NCBI GenBank assembly: GCA_028023455.1
Contig: JAQFVV010012420.1
Span: 4,274,001-4,338,000 of the forward strand
Reading direction: 5' to 3'
DNA: 64,000 nt
Source: Epiperipatus broadwayi
Lineage: Eukaryota; Onychophora; Udeonychophora; Euonychophora; Peripatidae
Shown piece by piece: positions 48,501 through 59,948 of this stretch. How positions within the stretch are numbered: position 1 is the stretch's first letter; every line of letters starts with the position of its first letter. The translations under genes and the position numbers were made by a program. The notes beneath the pieces are model-generated. The model was not told the origin of the DNA. It worked only from the letters and a program-made list of their open reading frames with translations, and made no database searches.

Positions 48501-51500
48501 ATGAAAATAAAAATTGCTGCAATCAATATCAGGGGTTTAAATTAAACCCAAAAAATATACAAAGTAAAACACTGGATACAACAAATCAAAACACACATTA
48601 CAGGTCTACTAGAAACCAAAATCTATGCAGGGTCACAAGTAGACCCATCCAAATACTTTGGTACTGAAGGATTCTATGCAGGTTCCAGAGATGCAACATC
48701 ACCATCAGCAGGATCTGCCCTAATAATTGCAAATGATTGTCCATTCCAAACTTTCAAAATCACTTACATTGATTCAAATCTCCTAATTACTACATTCAGT
48801 CACAAAATAATGACAATCAATGTAATTTTTGTATATATGCCAATAAATAAACAAAGAATTGAAACAATAATCATGTCAATAAATTCAAGATTAGCCACCA
48901 CAGCAGATCCCACCATCTTGGTTGGTGACTTCAACACATCGTATCTGGAATTTACTAAAAAATGGCTCCACAAAATACAAGTTCCACTAATGAGTGGACA
49001 AGGTTTTCTTCCTCAGGATGCTGTCTCATTCCATAATGGTCGGTTTAAATCACTGATAGACTTATGCTTTTATTCACCGACTCTACATCACTTAATAAAA
49101 ATAAACCTCATACCATCGGGCTTCTCCGATCACTCTGCACAAATAATAACTATTAACCTAAACCAAATGCAAACTAACATTTCACCACTAACAAAAACAA
49201 TCAGAATCCTTCTTCCCAAGTCAACCCCAGAATTTATCTTTTCTGAAACCTATATAATGCTAGAAAAACTAAGACAAATAAAACTAGACCCTATACAACA
49301 ATACCAAGCTTTTATCAATATTTTGTCATTTAATATAAACCACATAGTAATGAATAGACCATCACCATCCAAGCTACTAGAATATGCTGATAAAATACAT
49401 GAAAAACAGCAATCACGCCTACACATCACACCCAAAATTATATAAGAAACTTAACACAAGAATATAATAAGGCTTGTCAGTCCCTAAAAGAGTATCTAAA
49501 AATTAAAAAAACCAAATTATGCATCACCCACCAACACACATGGTCACGTAAATACATAAAATGGGCCCTAGGAAGTGCACCTGAAATTAAAGTACCAATG
49601 GCCATACAAACCCAAAGAGGAATATTTGCTGGCTAAAATATAATAATGCCAATGTTTGAACATTTTAGAGACAAACTGCGATCAGCACCACCAATACAGT
49701 GGACAGCACACATATTTGGACCACCAAAAAATGAACATTTATTCACAGCAGATGATTTCATTAAAAAAATGAATGAAATGAACAATAACTGTCACCCTGG
49801 AAGCCCAGGAATACCACTTTTTGTCTTAAAATACCTTAGCCAATTCACTTCAACATATCTTTGTAATCTGGCAAACCATCTAGCTCAAGAAATTAGGAGT
49901 GTACAGGGAGTGTACCCCATAGCAATAGTACCTTACAATAAAAAGAATAAAAAAATTCCTGCACTTGAAGACATAAGACCTATATCCATGGGACCGCTTC
50001 CAATGAAGATACTGGAAAAAGTAATAAAAGAAAAAATAGAGCCATTTTTGATGCCTTCCATCTCTGATACTCAGTTTGCTAAGAAAAAATCTTCAACTAC
50101 ACAAGCAGCTCTACTTTTCAAAACCATAATGGTAACTGTAAGAAATAAAAAAAAATATAGCCCTCTGGTCATACAACTGGATATAGCATCAGCCTTTGAC
50201 ACTGTCAACATATCTATATTGCTAGAGATGCTCGAAACCACGGACATCCCCAGATCCATGCTATATATAATAGCAAACCTATTAATAAACCGTGAGCTAC
50301 ACATAACACTTAATGGTAAAAATTCTCCCTCTTTCTACCCCACCCAGTCACTATCACAGGGTTCACCTTTAAGTGCCCTACTCTTTATTTTTTATATTAA
50401 CCCCTTAATTAAAAAAATAAATCAATCCTTTGAAGGCATACAGATACCAGGATCAACACAAAAAATAGCATGTTTGGCATATATGGATGATGTCACGGTG
50501 TTTCTAACTTCTAAAAAGCAGATACCACAGTTGAACAAGATAGTGGAAGAATATTCAGCCAATTATGGACTGAAGATAAATCCAGCAAAATCTGCATCTT
50601 GGCATATATTCTCAGGCAAACCATGTGAGTCCGTATTTCAGGGAAAACCAAATCCCTTTCTGGGTTTTCCATTTTATATGGGCACCACAAGAATGCACTG
50701 TCACATACAAAACAAACTCAAAGAAGATGTTGAAAAAATAGAAAATTCATTGTCTAAAGCATATCTATCAATATATGCAAAGACACAACTAATCAACAGG
50801 CTAATCATGACTAGAATAACATACTACATGCCAGTAATTGTTTTTTCTAAAGGTTTCATCCGGAAAATTAACTCCATATGCTGTAAACTTATGTGGGCCA
50901 GGAAAACAGTGGCCATATCAATTAAAAATCTTAGCCGACCACTAATAAAAAATGGCCTTGGCCTACACAGCCTCAACATTTTCCACATGCAAAAACAAAA
51001 AAATACAACAATTGCCTTAATTAATCAATTTACAAAATTAAAACATCTAATTAAAATAACACCTACTGATCGACCACCCCCAAAAGACTCACTCATTCAA
51101 TCGGCAATATACCACTGCAATGCAATAGGAAAAATCCCCAACCAATGGACAGAAAAATATAAATATTGGGAAATTTATGAACTAATGCAGAACCATACCA
51201 CCAACAATCAAATATTACCACTATTAAAAATAAACAATAAAGTATTAATTAAAAAATACAAGAAATGGGAGTTAGAACCAAAATTTTTCAATTTTATCCT
51301 TAAAATAAACTTAGATGCCCTCCCAACCACATACTTTCTGGTACATAGAAGACTACATAGAGACATGGATCCTTTATGCGGCTTATGCCATCAGAATGAA
51401 GAAACTGTCCAGCACTTACTGTATCACTGCAAAGGTCTGGAACAAGTAAGAATTATACTTTGCAACACGTATAGGAAAAATAAAACCACAATGGAACAAG

Positions 51501-51730
51501 TAATGATGGCTTTCCAAAGTAAAACAATACCACTGATTAGGGCAGCAACTTTTGTTCTATATTCACTATGGTGCACAAGATGTACGTTCCTAATGGGAAA
51601 TAACACAAGGTGACATCCATCTACTTTTGAACACAAGTTACAGCAAATACAAATCCGGGACAAATTGATAACAAGTCCAGACATCTATGCAGCTACCTGG
51701 TCTCTGCTTAAACACAGAGCAAGGTTGTAA
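48501..51730 (+). pseudogene. LINE ORF2: APE endonuclease and reverse transcriptase, broken
   Basis: The endonuclease starts at ATG 48501 (AAINIRGLN) with an in-frame TAA at 48543, then the catalytic Glu (GLLETK), VGDFNT and GFSDHSAQ motifs, ending at a frameshift near 49440. A linker follows, with a stop near 49634. The reverse transcriptase frame 49646-51613 is intact for 655 codons: LEDIRPISMGPLP, QLDIASAFDT (first Asp), SQGSPLSALLF, and AYMDDVTVF (YMDD where most LINEs have YADD). A C-terminal finger C-x2-C-x8-H-x4-C (CGLCHQNEETVQHLLYHC) is at about 51377-51430. A TGA at 51611 precedes a further 38 conserved codons to TAA 51728-51730; the same C-terminal words occur in the copy at 42.8 kb, so that TGA is a mutation. 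The intact enzyme would nick DNA and copy LINE RNA at the target. Confidence 0.88.
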
Positions 51731-52050
51731 CATAATCAAGGAAATAATGACTAAGTAATATGGAGTACCAACAAGGGAAAAACAAAAATAAATAAATAAT
51801 AAAACAGGAAATAAAGCAGAAGAACAGAGCCCAGCTTCAGTAACATCTGTGCACCTAATAACTATTGAAATACAACTGTCTATAATATTCTGAACACTTT
51901 ATTTTATAATGAACAAATCTGTAACATTCAATTAAGACAACATATTATAAAGACGTTATCTTGATTATTGTAATAACAATTGTAACCTGGTTGTAACTGG
52001 AAAACTTGTAGCACATAATCTATGTAACCATTACTGTATTCTTTTGAGAC

Positions 52051-52056
52051 AATAAA
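52051..52056 (+). terminator. Polyadenylation signal AATAAA of the LINE
   Basis: A canonical hexamer lies in the 3' UTR about 17 bp before the microsatellite tail, as expected for the 3' end of LINE RNA. Confidence 0.6.
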
Positions 52057-52068
52057 GGCCTTTTGAAA

Positions 52069-52202
<134 letters not shown>

Positions 52203-52230
52203 TTATTATTAAGAAATATAACTATAAAAA

Positions 52231-52460
52231 ATGGCAATTTTCATAAATAGAAATAAAATGTATATAATTAATAGACAAGCTACTAATGTTAAAATCGAGA
52301 ATCTTGGGATTTGACTTGATGACATTTGCTTCCTTTATATTTTTTAAATTCCAATTAAAAGGAATTAAGTAATTAACCAAAAATACTTCTGCAAATTGTA
52401 AGACTGTGTATAATAGTTAATCACCATTATAATTATTAATATTAATAATTTATTATATAG
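52231..52460 (+). repeat. Left pseudo-LTR of the PLE
   Basis: Direct repeat partner of 54261-54485, diverged by many point changes and small indels. It starts 30 bp after the LINE tail. Confidence 0.7.
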
Positions 52461-52799
52461 TACACATTATTACATATGGTTTAGTCTTAGCTTTTTAAAG
52501 ATATTATTAATAAATTTTATTCTCTGACCATCCATATTACACTCTTCAATCAAAAAGAAATAAAGTTTATCCATTTGCACTTTAACTTTCTCAATATACT
52601 GACATTTCATCATTAAACATATCCACAATTCTTTATTTTCTTTCAAACAAATCATATTATCAGTTTTTAGATTCAGTTTATTAGAAAATTTCTAGTTCCC
52701 ATAAATTGTCAGGATATGGAATCATATTAAATTTATGACAATTTTCTTTATAATTTCATCAAGCAATACGACTATCACCAGTAATAATTTCAAATGAAA

Positions 52800-53610
52800 T
52801 GTTAGTATATTGAAAAAGTTAAAGTGCAAATGGATAAATTTAGTTTCTTTTTGATTGAAGAGTATAATATAGATAGTCAGAGAAAAAAATTTATTAACAA
52901 TATTTTTAAATAAATGAAGAATAAAGCCATATGTAATAATGCTTGCTATAAGATATATTCTTCTTGCACTATATGTTCTTGTATTTTTGAAAATATAAAA
53001 TTACCTAAAGAAGGTAATCCTTTGCAAATTATAATTAATATTGGTGATTCATTTATATATTAGAATTCTAAATATATAGATAAGCTGTTCAAGAGATTTT
53101 AGGACTTGGAGAAAATACTATTGATTCATCTTTTAATTTTATATATAGAATATTAAATATATGCTGACTGATGAGAGTAATGTTATTGCTTCATTAGATG
53201 TGATAGAAATGTATGATTCTATTGATAGAGTGGATTCCATACCAATAATTGAACATGCATAAAAAAGAAAAATGTTTGCAAATATGTTAAATAATTGATG
53301 ATAAGTGTTGCTTCTTGGAATATGGATATTATAAATTGTATAAACATTGGCCTATGGGTCTGCCTGTTGCTGTACAAGTTTGCAATTTTGTTCTGTCTAC
53401 ATACAAGAGTAGTATTTTAGATATGTGTAATTTTAAAGATATTAAAATTTACAAAAGGTGTGTGGATGATGTTTTTGCTTGTGGAAACAGCAATATTATA
53501 AATATGCTTGTAGAGGGGTTAAATAATTTGAATGACTTGAAAAGAGCTATTGAAAAAGAATAGGACAAAAATATTAAGTATTTGGAATTATTTATTACAA
53601 GAGATAATAG
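52800..53610 (+). pseudogene. PLE reverse transcriptase, broken
   Basis: Across shifting frames the PLE reverse transcriptase order can be read: an N-terminal block (NNACYKIYSSC near 52940), motif A (VIASLDVIEMYDSID near 53190-53225), motif B (GYYKLYKHWPMGLPVAVQV at about 53324-53380, where GxPMG-SPLSP is usual), motif C (YKRCVDDVFA at about 53450-53480, a Cys for Tyr change next to the catalytic Asp pair), and KYLELFITRDN near 53577-53610. PLE reverse transcriptases are related to telomerase. At least six stops rule out function. Confidence 0.75.
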
Positions 53611-53989
53611 TATGTTAATTATAAATTAATAATCAAATCACTACAAAAAAGGTGATATATAAATTGTAAATCAAAAGTACCAATTATGCATAAGATGGCA
53701 AGTTTTAGATCTTTTTTGTTTCATAATGAAAAATTATATTGTTACCAGTGTAATAAATCAAAAAAATATTGAGACATTTGCCAAGGAATTGCTTGAAGTT
53801 GGTTATAAGATTGAACAAATTAATAATACTTTATGTCAATTTAAAAAGTTATAATGATTTAAAGGAGTTGAAGATTGATAATAAAAAATGGATATCTATT
53901 CCATATATTTCAATGCTCAAGTGAAATTTTTTATGGATATTTATAAGGATGTGTTTAATGTTTCATTTTGTGTTGCAAATAACATTAAC

Positions 53990-54240
53990 AAATTAGTGAA
54001 TAATTCTAAAAGTGTCATACCTGTCAAGCAAAAAAGTAATGTTGTGCATCAAATTTTTTGTGGATGTATATTATCATATATAGGTGAATCAAGGTGCATG
54101 AATTGTTATATAAGTGTGTGAAAAGTAAAAATAATAATGATTTAGTGAGTGATTCAGTTTTCTTAGATTGTGAAAGCACATATAAGTATAAATTTATATT
54201 TGATCTTGAAAGTATTAAGATTCTTCATGAAGAGAGAAAC
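53990..54240 (+). pseudogene. PLE GIY-YIG endonuclease, broken
   Basis: The frame 53888-54121 ends with QKSNVVHQIFCGCILSYIGE, the PLE form of the GIY-YIG core (normally V-Y-x-I-P-C-x-C-x-x-x-Y-I-G-x-T) with Cys-x-Cys retained. The following segment, in another frame, has CESTYKYKFIF and a KILHEERNNNKKK-like end, matching the usual D-x-x-x-x-KIL-x-x-E C-terminus. It would nick DNA for target-primed copying. It is inactivated by frameshifts. Confidence 0.75.
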
Positions 54241-54260
54241 AATAATAAAAAAAAATCAAG

Positions 54261-54485
54261 GTGACAATTTTTATAAATAGAAATAAAATGAATATAATTG
54301 ATAGACAAGTTGCTAACATTAAAATTCAGGTTTCATGGGGTTTGAGTTGATAGGTTTGTTTCCATTATGGATTTTGAATTTAACAGTAGTTGAGAAGTGT
54401 TAAGGAATTAGCTGAAAGTACTGCTATGGATTAAAAAATTGTATATAATAGTTAATTATCATTGTATTTATTATTTTATTATTCC
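54261..54485 (+). repeat. Right pseudo-LTR of the PLE
   Basis: Direct repeat partner of 52231-52460. It directly follows the end of the endonuclease frame, after an A-rich stretch. Confidence 0.7.
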
Positions 54486-55417
54486 AATAGTTTGTACTAT
54501 ATATATTACTATTCTGACTAAAATCTATCACAACCTGCTATATCACTTTACATTCAATAAGACATGCTATTTTTGTGTTCACATTAATGTTCAAAAACAT
54601 TATTGCTAGATCTATAATCTTACAAGTATTAACCAAATAAATCAAACAAACATTATTACTGATTAGATTTCTATATTCCAATAGATATTAAATAATACTC
54701 AGTAATAGGAAATTAAGTTATTTATCTTTGACAAACATTATGTAAAAAGCTTTCTCTACTAATGGAAAATGTTATATTTCGCTTATTAAATAAAGTTAAG
54801 AAAAGCCGTTGGCAATTTCAGATGTTGTAAATTGAAAAAACAAAAGGCTGCTATTAGGATTAAATGTGTTATTGAACTAGTGAAGAAAATGAATTAAGAA
54901 ATATAATGTATTGTAGAAATTAGGGAGGGGGGGATGTAATTACATAAGAAAGATGAGAAATGTAATAAAATTGTAAATGATGAAATAAAAAGGGAGGTCA
55001 AAAAAGATAGACAATTATAATTAAAAGAACAGTTTATACAAATTGAACAAATCAAAAATGGTGAATATATAAATGCATTCAGATATGATTAGAATGATGA
55101 GCATGTATTTCAAAAGTGCCTCACCAACTTTAGAATCATTTGGATGCTCTATCTTTCATTAATTTCACTGTCATTAAAATATTATTCACATGATACAAAA
55201 TGTTTATTTAATCAGTTTACAAACAAATGTCAGTCCACCACCTACACTAGATTATAACACGTTGTCATAACCCATAAATTTATTACATTATTAATGAGAG
55301 AGTTTATATATTTTCAATAAAAGTGTAATAACATTACTTTTACTCACAATTAAATCATTAAATTTATAAAAAATCAAGTCATATGACCTAATTTTAATAA
55401 AGCTCCTATTTACAAAT
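54486..55417. other. AT-rich spacer
   Basis: No gene or repeat recognised. A G-run (GGGAGGGGGGGA) lies at about 54924-54935. Confidence 0.35.
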
Positions 55418-55578
55418 GTTATATATAGAGTAAGTTAAAAACAAACTCTTATGAAGCTTCAAAAATACCCTCAACCTCAGACCTCACTGATGACGCTAGA
55501 GGCAGAAACCGCGGTCTGAGGTTGAGGGTATTTTTGAAGCTTCATAAGAGTTTGTTTTTAACTTACTCTATATATAAC
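55418..55578. repeat. 66-bp perfect palindrome enclosing a hammerhead-like core
   Basis: The left arm 55418-55483 is, as far as I can check by eye, an exact reverse complement of 55513-55578, around a 29-bp centre. The arm tips (GTTATATATAGAGTAAG) are AT-rich, and the inner parts carry CCTCAACCTCAGACC. The centre plus the inner arm contains a hammerhead ribozyme-like sequence (separate entry). The structure resembles a MITE or the 5' end of a PLE-like element in inverted form. No target duplication is evident. Confidence 0.9.
55481..55523 (+). ncRNA. Hammerhead ribozyme-like motif (short stem III)
   Basis: Core CTGATGA at 55487-55493 and GAAA at 55505-55508. Stem I: 55481-55486 (ACCTCA) pairs with 55517-55522 (TGAGGT). 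Stem II: GCT/GGC around loop AGA. Stem III: ACC/GGT (55508-55510 with 55513-55515) with a two-base loop. The base before the predicted cut is C (55516), which obeys the H17 rule; cleavage would fall between 55516 and 55517. This short-stem-III type is known from satellite DNAs and PLEs. The weak point is position 10.1/11.1, a C/A mismatch where G-C is preferred. The long palindrome offers a competing fold that sequesters part of stem I. Confidence 0.6.
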
Positions 55579-56550
55579 AATTAAATCATATACAGAAAAC
55601 TGGCACAGCTGCATAGCTTATTATAAATCAAAAACTTTTTAACAATTGGTCATAAATAATTGCAAATATTGAAAGTAGATGTTATTTACCAAACAAGTCA
55701 ACTTCTGGTAGCTAAGAATTATAAGAATCCACAATGCAGATAGCGTCAGTATTCCGTTATTAACTAGCTACACTGAGTGTGATGCATACATTCTAAAGCT
55801 TGTTATGAAAAAATTAATAACTAAAACTCATCTTAGTAATGTCTCCGTTCTGCAATAAAAGATCAACTTAAAAAAATTCTTTTTTCATATTCAATGCTTA
55901 TTTTTATTGCATCTGATCATTTTAAAAAATGCGCATATATTAATCCTCTATTTATTTTGCTATGAAAAAAATACAATCCATTAATTGATTTTTTTATTAT
56001 CCACATTTTAGATACTAATGCATCCTCACATTAAATCAATTCTAAAGAATTTACAATATCAAGAAAGGTTTTTTTTTCTAATTGTATTTACGTCTTTCTT
56101 TCTCTCATATTTGTCCCTTCTTTTTATTTATTTATTTATTTTTTACAAAAAAAAAAAAATCCAAAATACATACTGTATTGATTTTGATTATTTACATTTT
56201 AAAGTGTTACATTAATGTTTTACGTTGAATGAATGACAATAATTAGAAAAATAAAAACAAAAGCTTTTATAAAAGTAATTTAAATTGTATTTCTTTGATA
56301 CATTTTTAAAAAAAAATAAAACAAAAAGAAAATTGAACTAAAAGCTATAAGGAGAAAATGGCATAAGAATTAAAAACTTACAAAACTGTTGTTAATGTCT
56401 AAAATATTGTATTATTAGAGCTAAATCGAAAAATATAAAAGAATTTAAGTGATTGAAAGTGATTATATAAAAAAAAATGTTTATTTTTAAATATTTTTTA
56501 TAGTTATAAAATTCTACATATATAATTAAATCGTAATAATATTCACGGAT
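55579..56550. other. AT-rich spacer
   Basis: Nothing recognised apart from poly-A and poly-T runs. The 65-residue frame at 56018-56215 is hydrophobic junk across a T-rich run. Confidence 0.35.
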
Positions 56551-56554
56551 GGGT

Positions 56555-56625
56555 TTGATGGTATAATGGTATAGTAGTCGAAGTATCTGCTTTTCAAATT
56601 TGGGCTTGATAAAACTTTTTAGTTT
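56555..56625 (+). other. tRNA-like remnant (possible old SINE head)
   Basis: TGGTATAATGGTATAG resembles the D-arm/A-box part of Asp/Glu/Gly-type tRNAs, and CTGCTTTTCA and GGGCTTGATAAA follow at roughly anticodon-arm and B-box positions. Pairing is too degraded for a functional tRNA. It could be chance. Confidence 0.25.
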
Positions 56626-56815
56626 AGATAATTGATATATGGCCTACTCAATTATCAATCCAAATTAGTGTCAAAGAATATGTAGTTATCTTAGCTAAAT
56701 GGTAAAGAAAAAAATCACCAACTCTGTTCCAAATGTAAATATCCAACACACATATAAATATTACACAGAGTAAATGAGCAAACAGTTTAAACTTCGTGGC
56801 TAATTGTTCTAAAGT

Positions 56816-57124
56816 GCAATATTTTACACAGAGTAAACAATTTTTAAAGTAAATATTAATTCACCAAGCGCTTTCGGTACTGTATACCAGATTCATGGTG
56901 ACTAATTTAAACTGAACGGTTAATATTCCAATGCATTCTCAATGGAACATGCGAATTATGTTGATTATCTATATATATATACGAGTGTCCTATTGAGCAT
57001 GCACCGGAATATTAACCGTTCAGTTTAAATTAGTCATCATGAATTTGGTATACAGTACCGAAAGAGCTTGGCGAATTAGTATTTATTTTTTATTTTAATT
57101 TTTTTTACTCTGTGTAATATTTAT
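56816..57124. repeat. ~115-bp imperfect palindrome with PLE-like words
   Basis: The left arm 56816-56930 pairs with 57006-57124 at about 85-90%, around a 75-bp centre with a (TA)n tract at 56970-56981. The arms carry TTCACCAAGCGCTTTCGGTA and, in the other sense, GGTATACAGTACCGAAAGCG. The latter resembles the stem II, GAAA and stem III layout of PLE hammerheads (self-complementary AGCGCT, flanking TCACC and GGTGA), but the CTGATGA core is not intact. A third, partial arm copy (ATATTACACAGAGTAAA) lies at about 56758-56775. Confidence 0.7.
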
Positions 57125-59650
57125 ATACTAAATAGTAAAGCTAAAATAAAAAATCTAAAATTTTACACCCAGAAATTTGTAAGTGTAGTAAATAATAGCT
57201 TATCTTAAATTATTTATGTGAGTTTATTAAATAATCTTAAACATTAAAGCTGTTTTATTTATTTTATTTGTTTTTAATAATGGAGATATATAAAAAAATA
57301 AATGAAAAATGTAGAACACTCAAGCTTAAAAGGCATTTGTAAGATATTATGAAGAGAACTGGTCTTAGAACCTAACCAAAAGATTATAAACTAACAAAAG
57401 ACTGTGTAACTATAAAAACAAAAATGATATAAACTCAGGTTTTTATTTCAAGAATCAGAAGTTATATGGGTAATCATATTATTTACATTTTGCAATTTGA
57501 AAAGTGAGGGTAGGCCAGATTTTGTAATAATCTTTGGTTAAAAGCACATCATATTTTTTAAGACTACAATAATTTATATCATTTATTTTTAGAGTATGTA
57601 GTATTTTGCATTAGTGATGATAAATACAAAATTACATATGACATACTAAAATATTTAGTATTTTCAGTTTACAAAATGCTTTAAATTTATAGTAAAATTA
57701 TTAAATTCTTTTGCTCCTAACTCATATTTATCAAAAAATAAAATTAATGATTTCATTTTTGACTTAGCATATGACACAGATGACATCCAAGTTAAAATTA
57801 AAGAAGATGATTGAGTAATTCTTTAAATGATTACTATGTCATGCAGCAGTTTGGAAGCAAATGAAATGCACTTGAATACACACACACATTTTGAAAATAA
57901 GTATAAGGTTTTTGGAAAGTATAAGTTTAAACATAAAATAATTTTGATATACTTGAATGTTTTGAATATTCCTAAATGTAATGATTAACAAATAATAAAT
58001 ATCCCATTTATCCTAAAAATCGTATGTAATATAAAAATTTTACCCACAAAATAACAATTTTCTATTTAATGAGCTTATATTAGATAAGCAAAGGCTGGAT
58101 ATGAATAATTCACTCAAAATTTGACCTTCACATAAAAAACTTAAAAATTTTTGACAAATGAGATGAAAGCTCTCATAATCCAAACATAAATGAAAATCAG
58201 CTAAAGGAAAACAATGTCCAAAAAATGCTCCATATACGGTTTTGCAATTATAACATTATTTTTCAAGATCATCAAATAATTGTAATAACTTGTAACTGAT
58301 AAGATTAATACAGAACAGATAGTTTGTTAGTTTAGTATAATAATAAAATGACAAGACATTGAAGTGACAATTCTAAAGTTAATTATCTGGTGAATAATGT
58401 AATAAAAAAAAGCTCAGCTCAGGTTAATAAAAGAAAATTATTAAACACTCAATCATCCATTATGAGTTTCAAACATCACATGATCACCCAAGAAATTTAC
58501 CTGATAATATACTTTTTTCAATAATTTAAATTTTTACTTTATTAATAATAATTTTGTTATATGCATTATTTTGATTTTTTGAACTGTTAAACAAGTCCCC
58601 AAATTAGAAGGATAACAAAATATACTATCATATAATTTTCATTATCTCTATGAGAGAAGCAATAAAGATTTTGGAATCCATTACAAATATCTATAAGAGT
58701 TTAGGAATTATTTTGGACTACAATAACATCCTAATAATGATCATAACTCACTCAAGACAGTTAAAATTTAAGAGAAATAAACTTTTTCTTATCAAAGAAT
58801 CAATTTAGATGGAGAAAAAAAAGAGAAAACAAAATTTATCCTGAAGCATGAAATATTTTTTTTATTGATTACATATAGTTAGAACTAAAAATAAAGATGA
58901 AGTTTTATTTGCTTTAATATTCTTATTAAGAAATCTAACTAAATAAAATCAAATGTTGATTCAAAGTTGATCTGAATAGATTAATAATTATTTGATTTCA
59001 TTTCCTTTGATTAAAATATACTTTCTTTAACTAACAGATAGAATAAATTGTTTTCTTATCTCAGATATCATAACATGCACTGGACAGTTTGAAAAACAAT
59101 TTCTGAATACAGTTTCTGCAAAATGATTCTGACAAACTGTTTGTCTGCTTACATCTTCTTATATAGTATATATATATATAGTGGCATTATTTTTGATAAA
59201 GATGTTTTTCCTGATATCAAGTTAAATTTTGTTTTATACAACATATTCTTATAAAAGATGCATAAAAACTAAAAACAGACATATACTAAAGTTGTTTTAC
59301 ATATGAAAAGAATAGAATTTGCATTCAATAATATATATCTTTATCCTTTTAGTTTTTTTATATACATGAAATAGATTTATAGGAATGTATTCATATACAG
59401 AAGACTTAATCTCATAAACTTCAAATTTTGATTTAAAATCAAAAATGTCATATATCATTTTCACTATCATAATTTAAAAGTGATCATAAGCTGTGAGCAC
59501 AAGTAAAATAAGTAAAAAAAGAGTGGAGTGGGTTCAATCCTGAAAACATGAAGTTATGCTTTTTCTGGCAAATATTATCTTGCTGGATATAAAATTATTT
59601 TAGATAATGAATAATATTGAAGCCTACAAACACAACAGCTGCTGACTTTA
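57125..59650. other. AT-rich stretch, no gene recognised
   Basis: A (CA)n tract lies near 57881 and a (TA)n tract at 59164-59180. Otherwise it is featureless by eye. Confidence 0.35.
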
Positions 59651-59760
59651 AAGTTTCAAGTGCTTGAAAGTAATCTACTAGCCATTTCTTCTTTATTAGC
59701 ACAAAAAGTTTCAAGTGCTTGAAAGTAATCTACTAGCCATTTCTTCTTTATTATCACAAA
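59651..59760 (+). repeat. Recent 55-bp tandem duplication
   Basis: The 55-bp unit starting AAGTTTCAAGTGCTTG (59651-59705) is repeated at once (59706-59760) with a single difference (AGCAC versus ATCAC). It lies 65 bp from the SINE insertion. Confidence 0.95.
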
Positions 59761-59824
59761 ATTTTCTCCAGTAATAGTGAATCACTATAAGATGACTAGA
59801 AATTGAGAACATGTAAGTAGCCTT

Positions 59825-59931
59825 TTTTTCTTTCTCATGTGTCATAGCATCAGCCGGGAAGTGAACCCGCTAGCCTGGGACAACTGCTTATAAAGCAGCT
59901 GTCACTGATCTCTTGACCACCAATGCTTGAC
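59825..59931 (-). mobile_element. tRNA-derived SINE, 107 bp, with 17-bp TSD
   Basis: A perfect 17-bp direct repeat AACATGTAAGTAGCCTT flanks it (59808-59824 and 59932-59948). On the minus strand it has an A-box-like GGTCAAGAGATC, a B box GGGTTCACTTCCC (complement of 59856-59868), the 3' words GGCTGATGCTATGACA, and an A-rich tail (the T run at 59825-59831 on the plus strand). The sister copy at 62877-62987 shares both ends. The TSD and tail show LINE-mediated insertion. The element has almost no body beyond the tRNA-like part, which is unusually short. Confidence 0.88.
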
Positions 59932-59948
59932 AACATGTAAGTAGCCTT

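Larger units (their letters stand above)
52231..54485 (+). mobile_element. Decayed Penelope-like element with direct terminal repeats
   Basis: The element is bounded by two direct repeats of about 230 bp (52231-52460 and 54261-54485; shared words include CATAAATAGAAATAAAATG-like strings and GTATATAATAGTTAAT). After the left repeat comes an inverted piece of the coding region: 52480-52650 is the reverse complement of about 52800-52955. The coding part then runs on the plus strand. Terminal pseudo-LTRs, partial inverted 5' copies and a GIY-YIG endonuclease are PLE characteristics. All frames are broken. It abuts the LINE tail at 52.2 kb. Confidence 0.8.

Noticed and set aside
47478-51684. Several minus-strand frames of 61-92 residues
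   Set aside because: They are antisense shadows of LINE ORF1 and ORF2.
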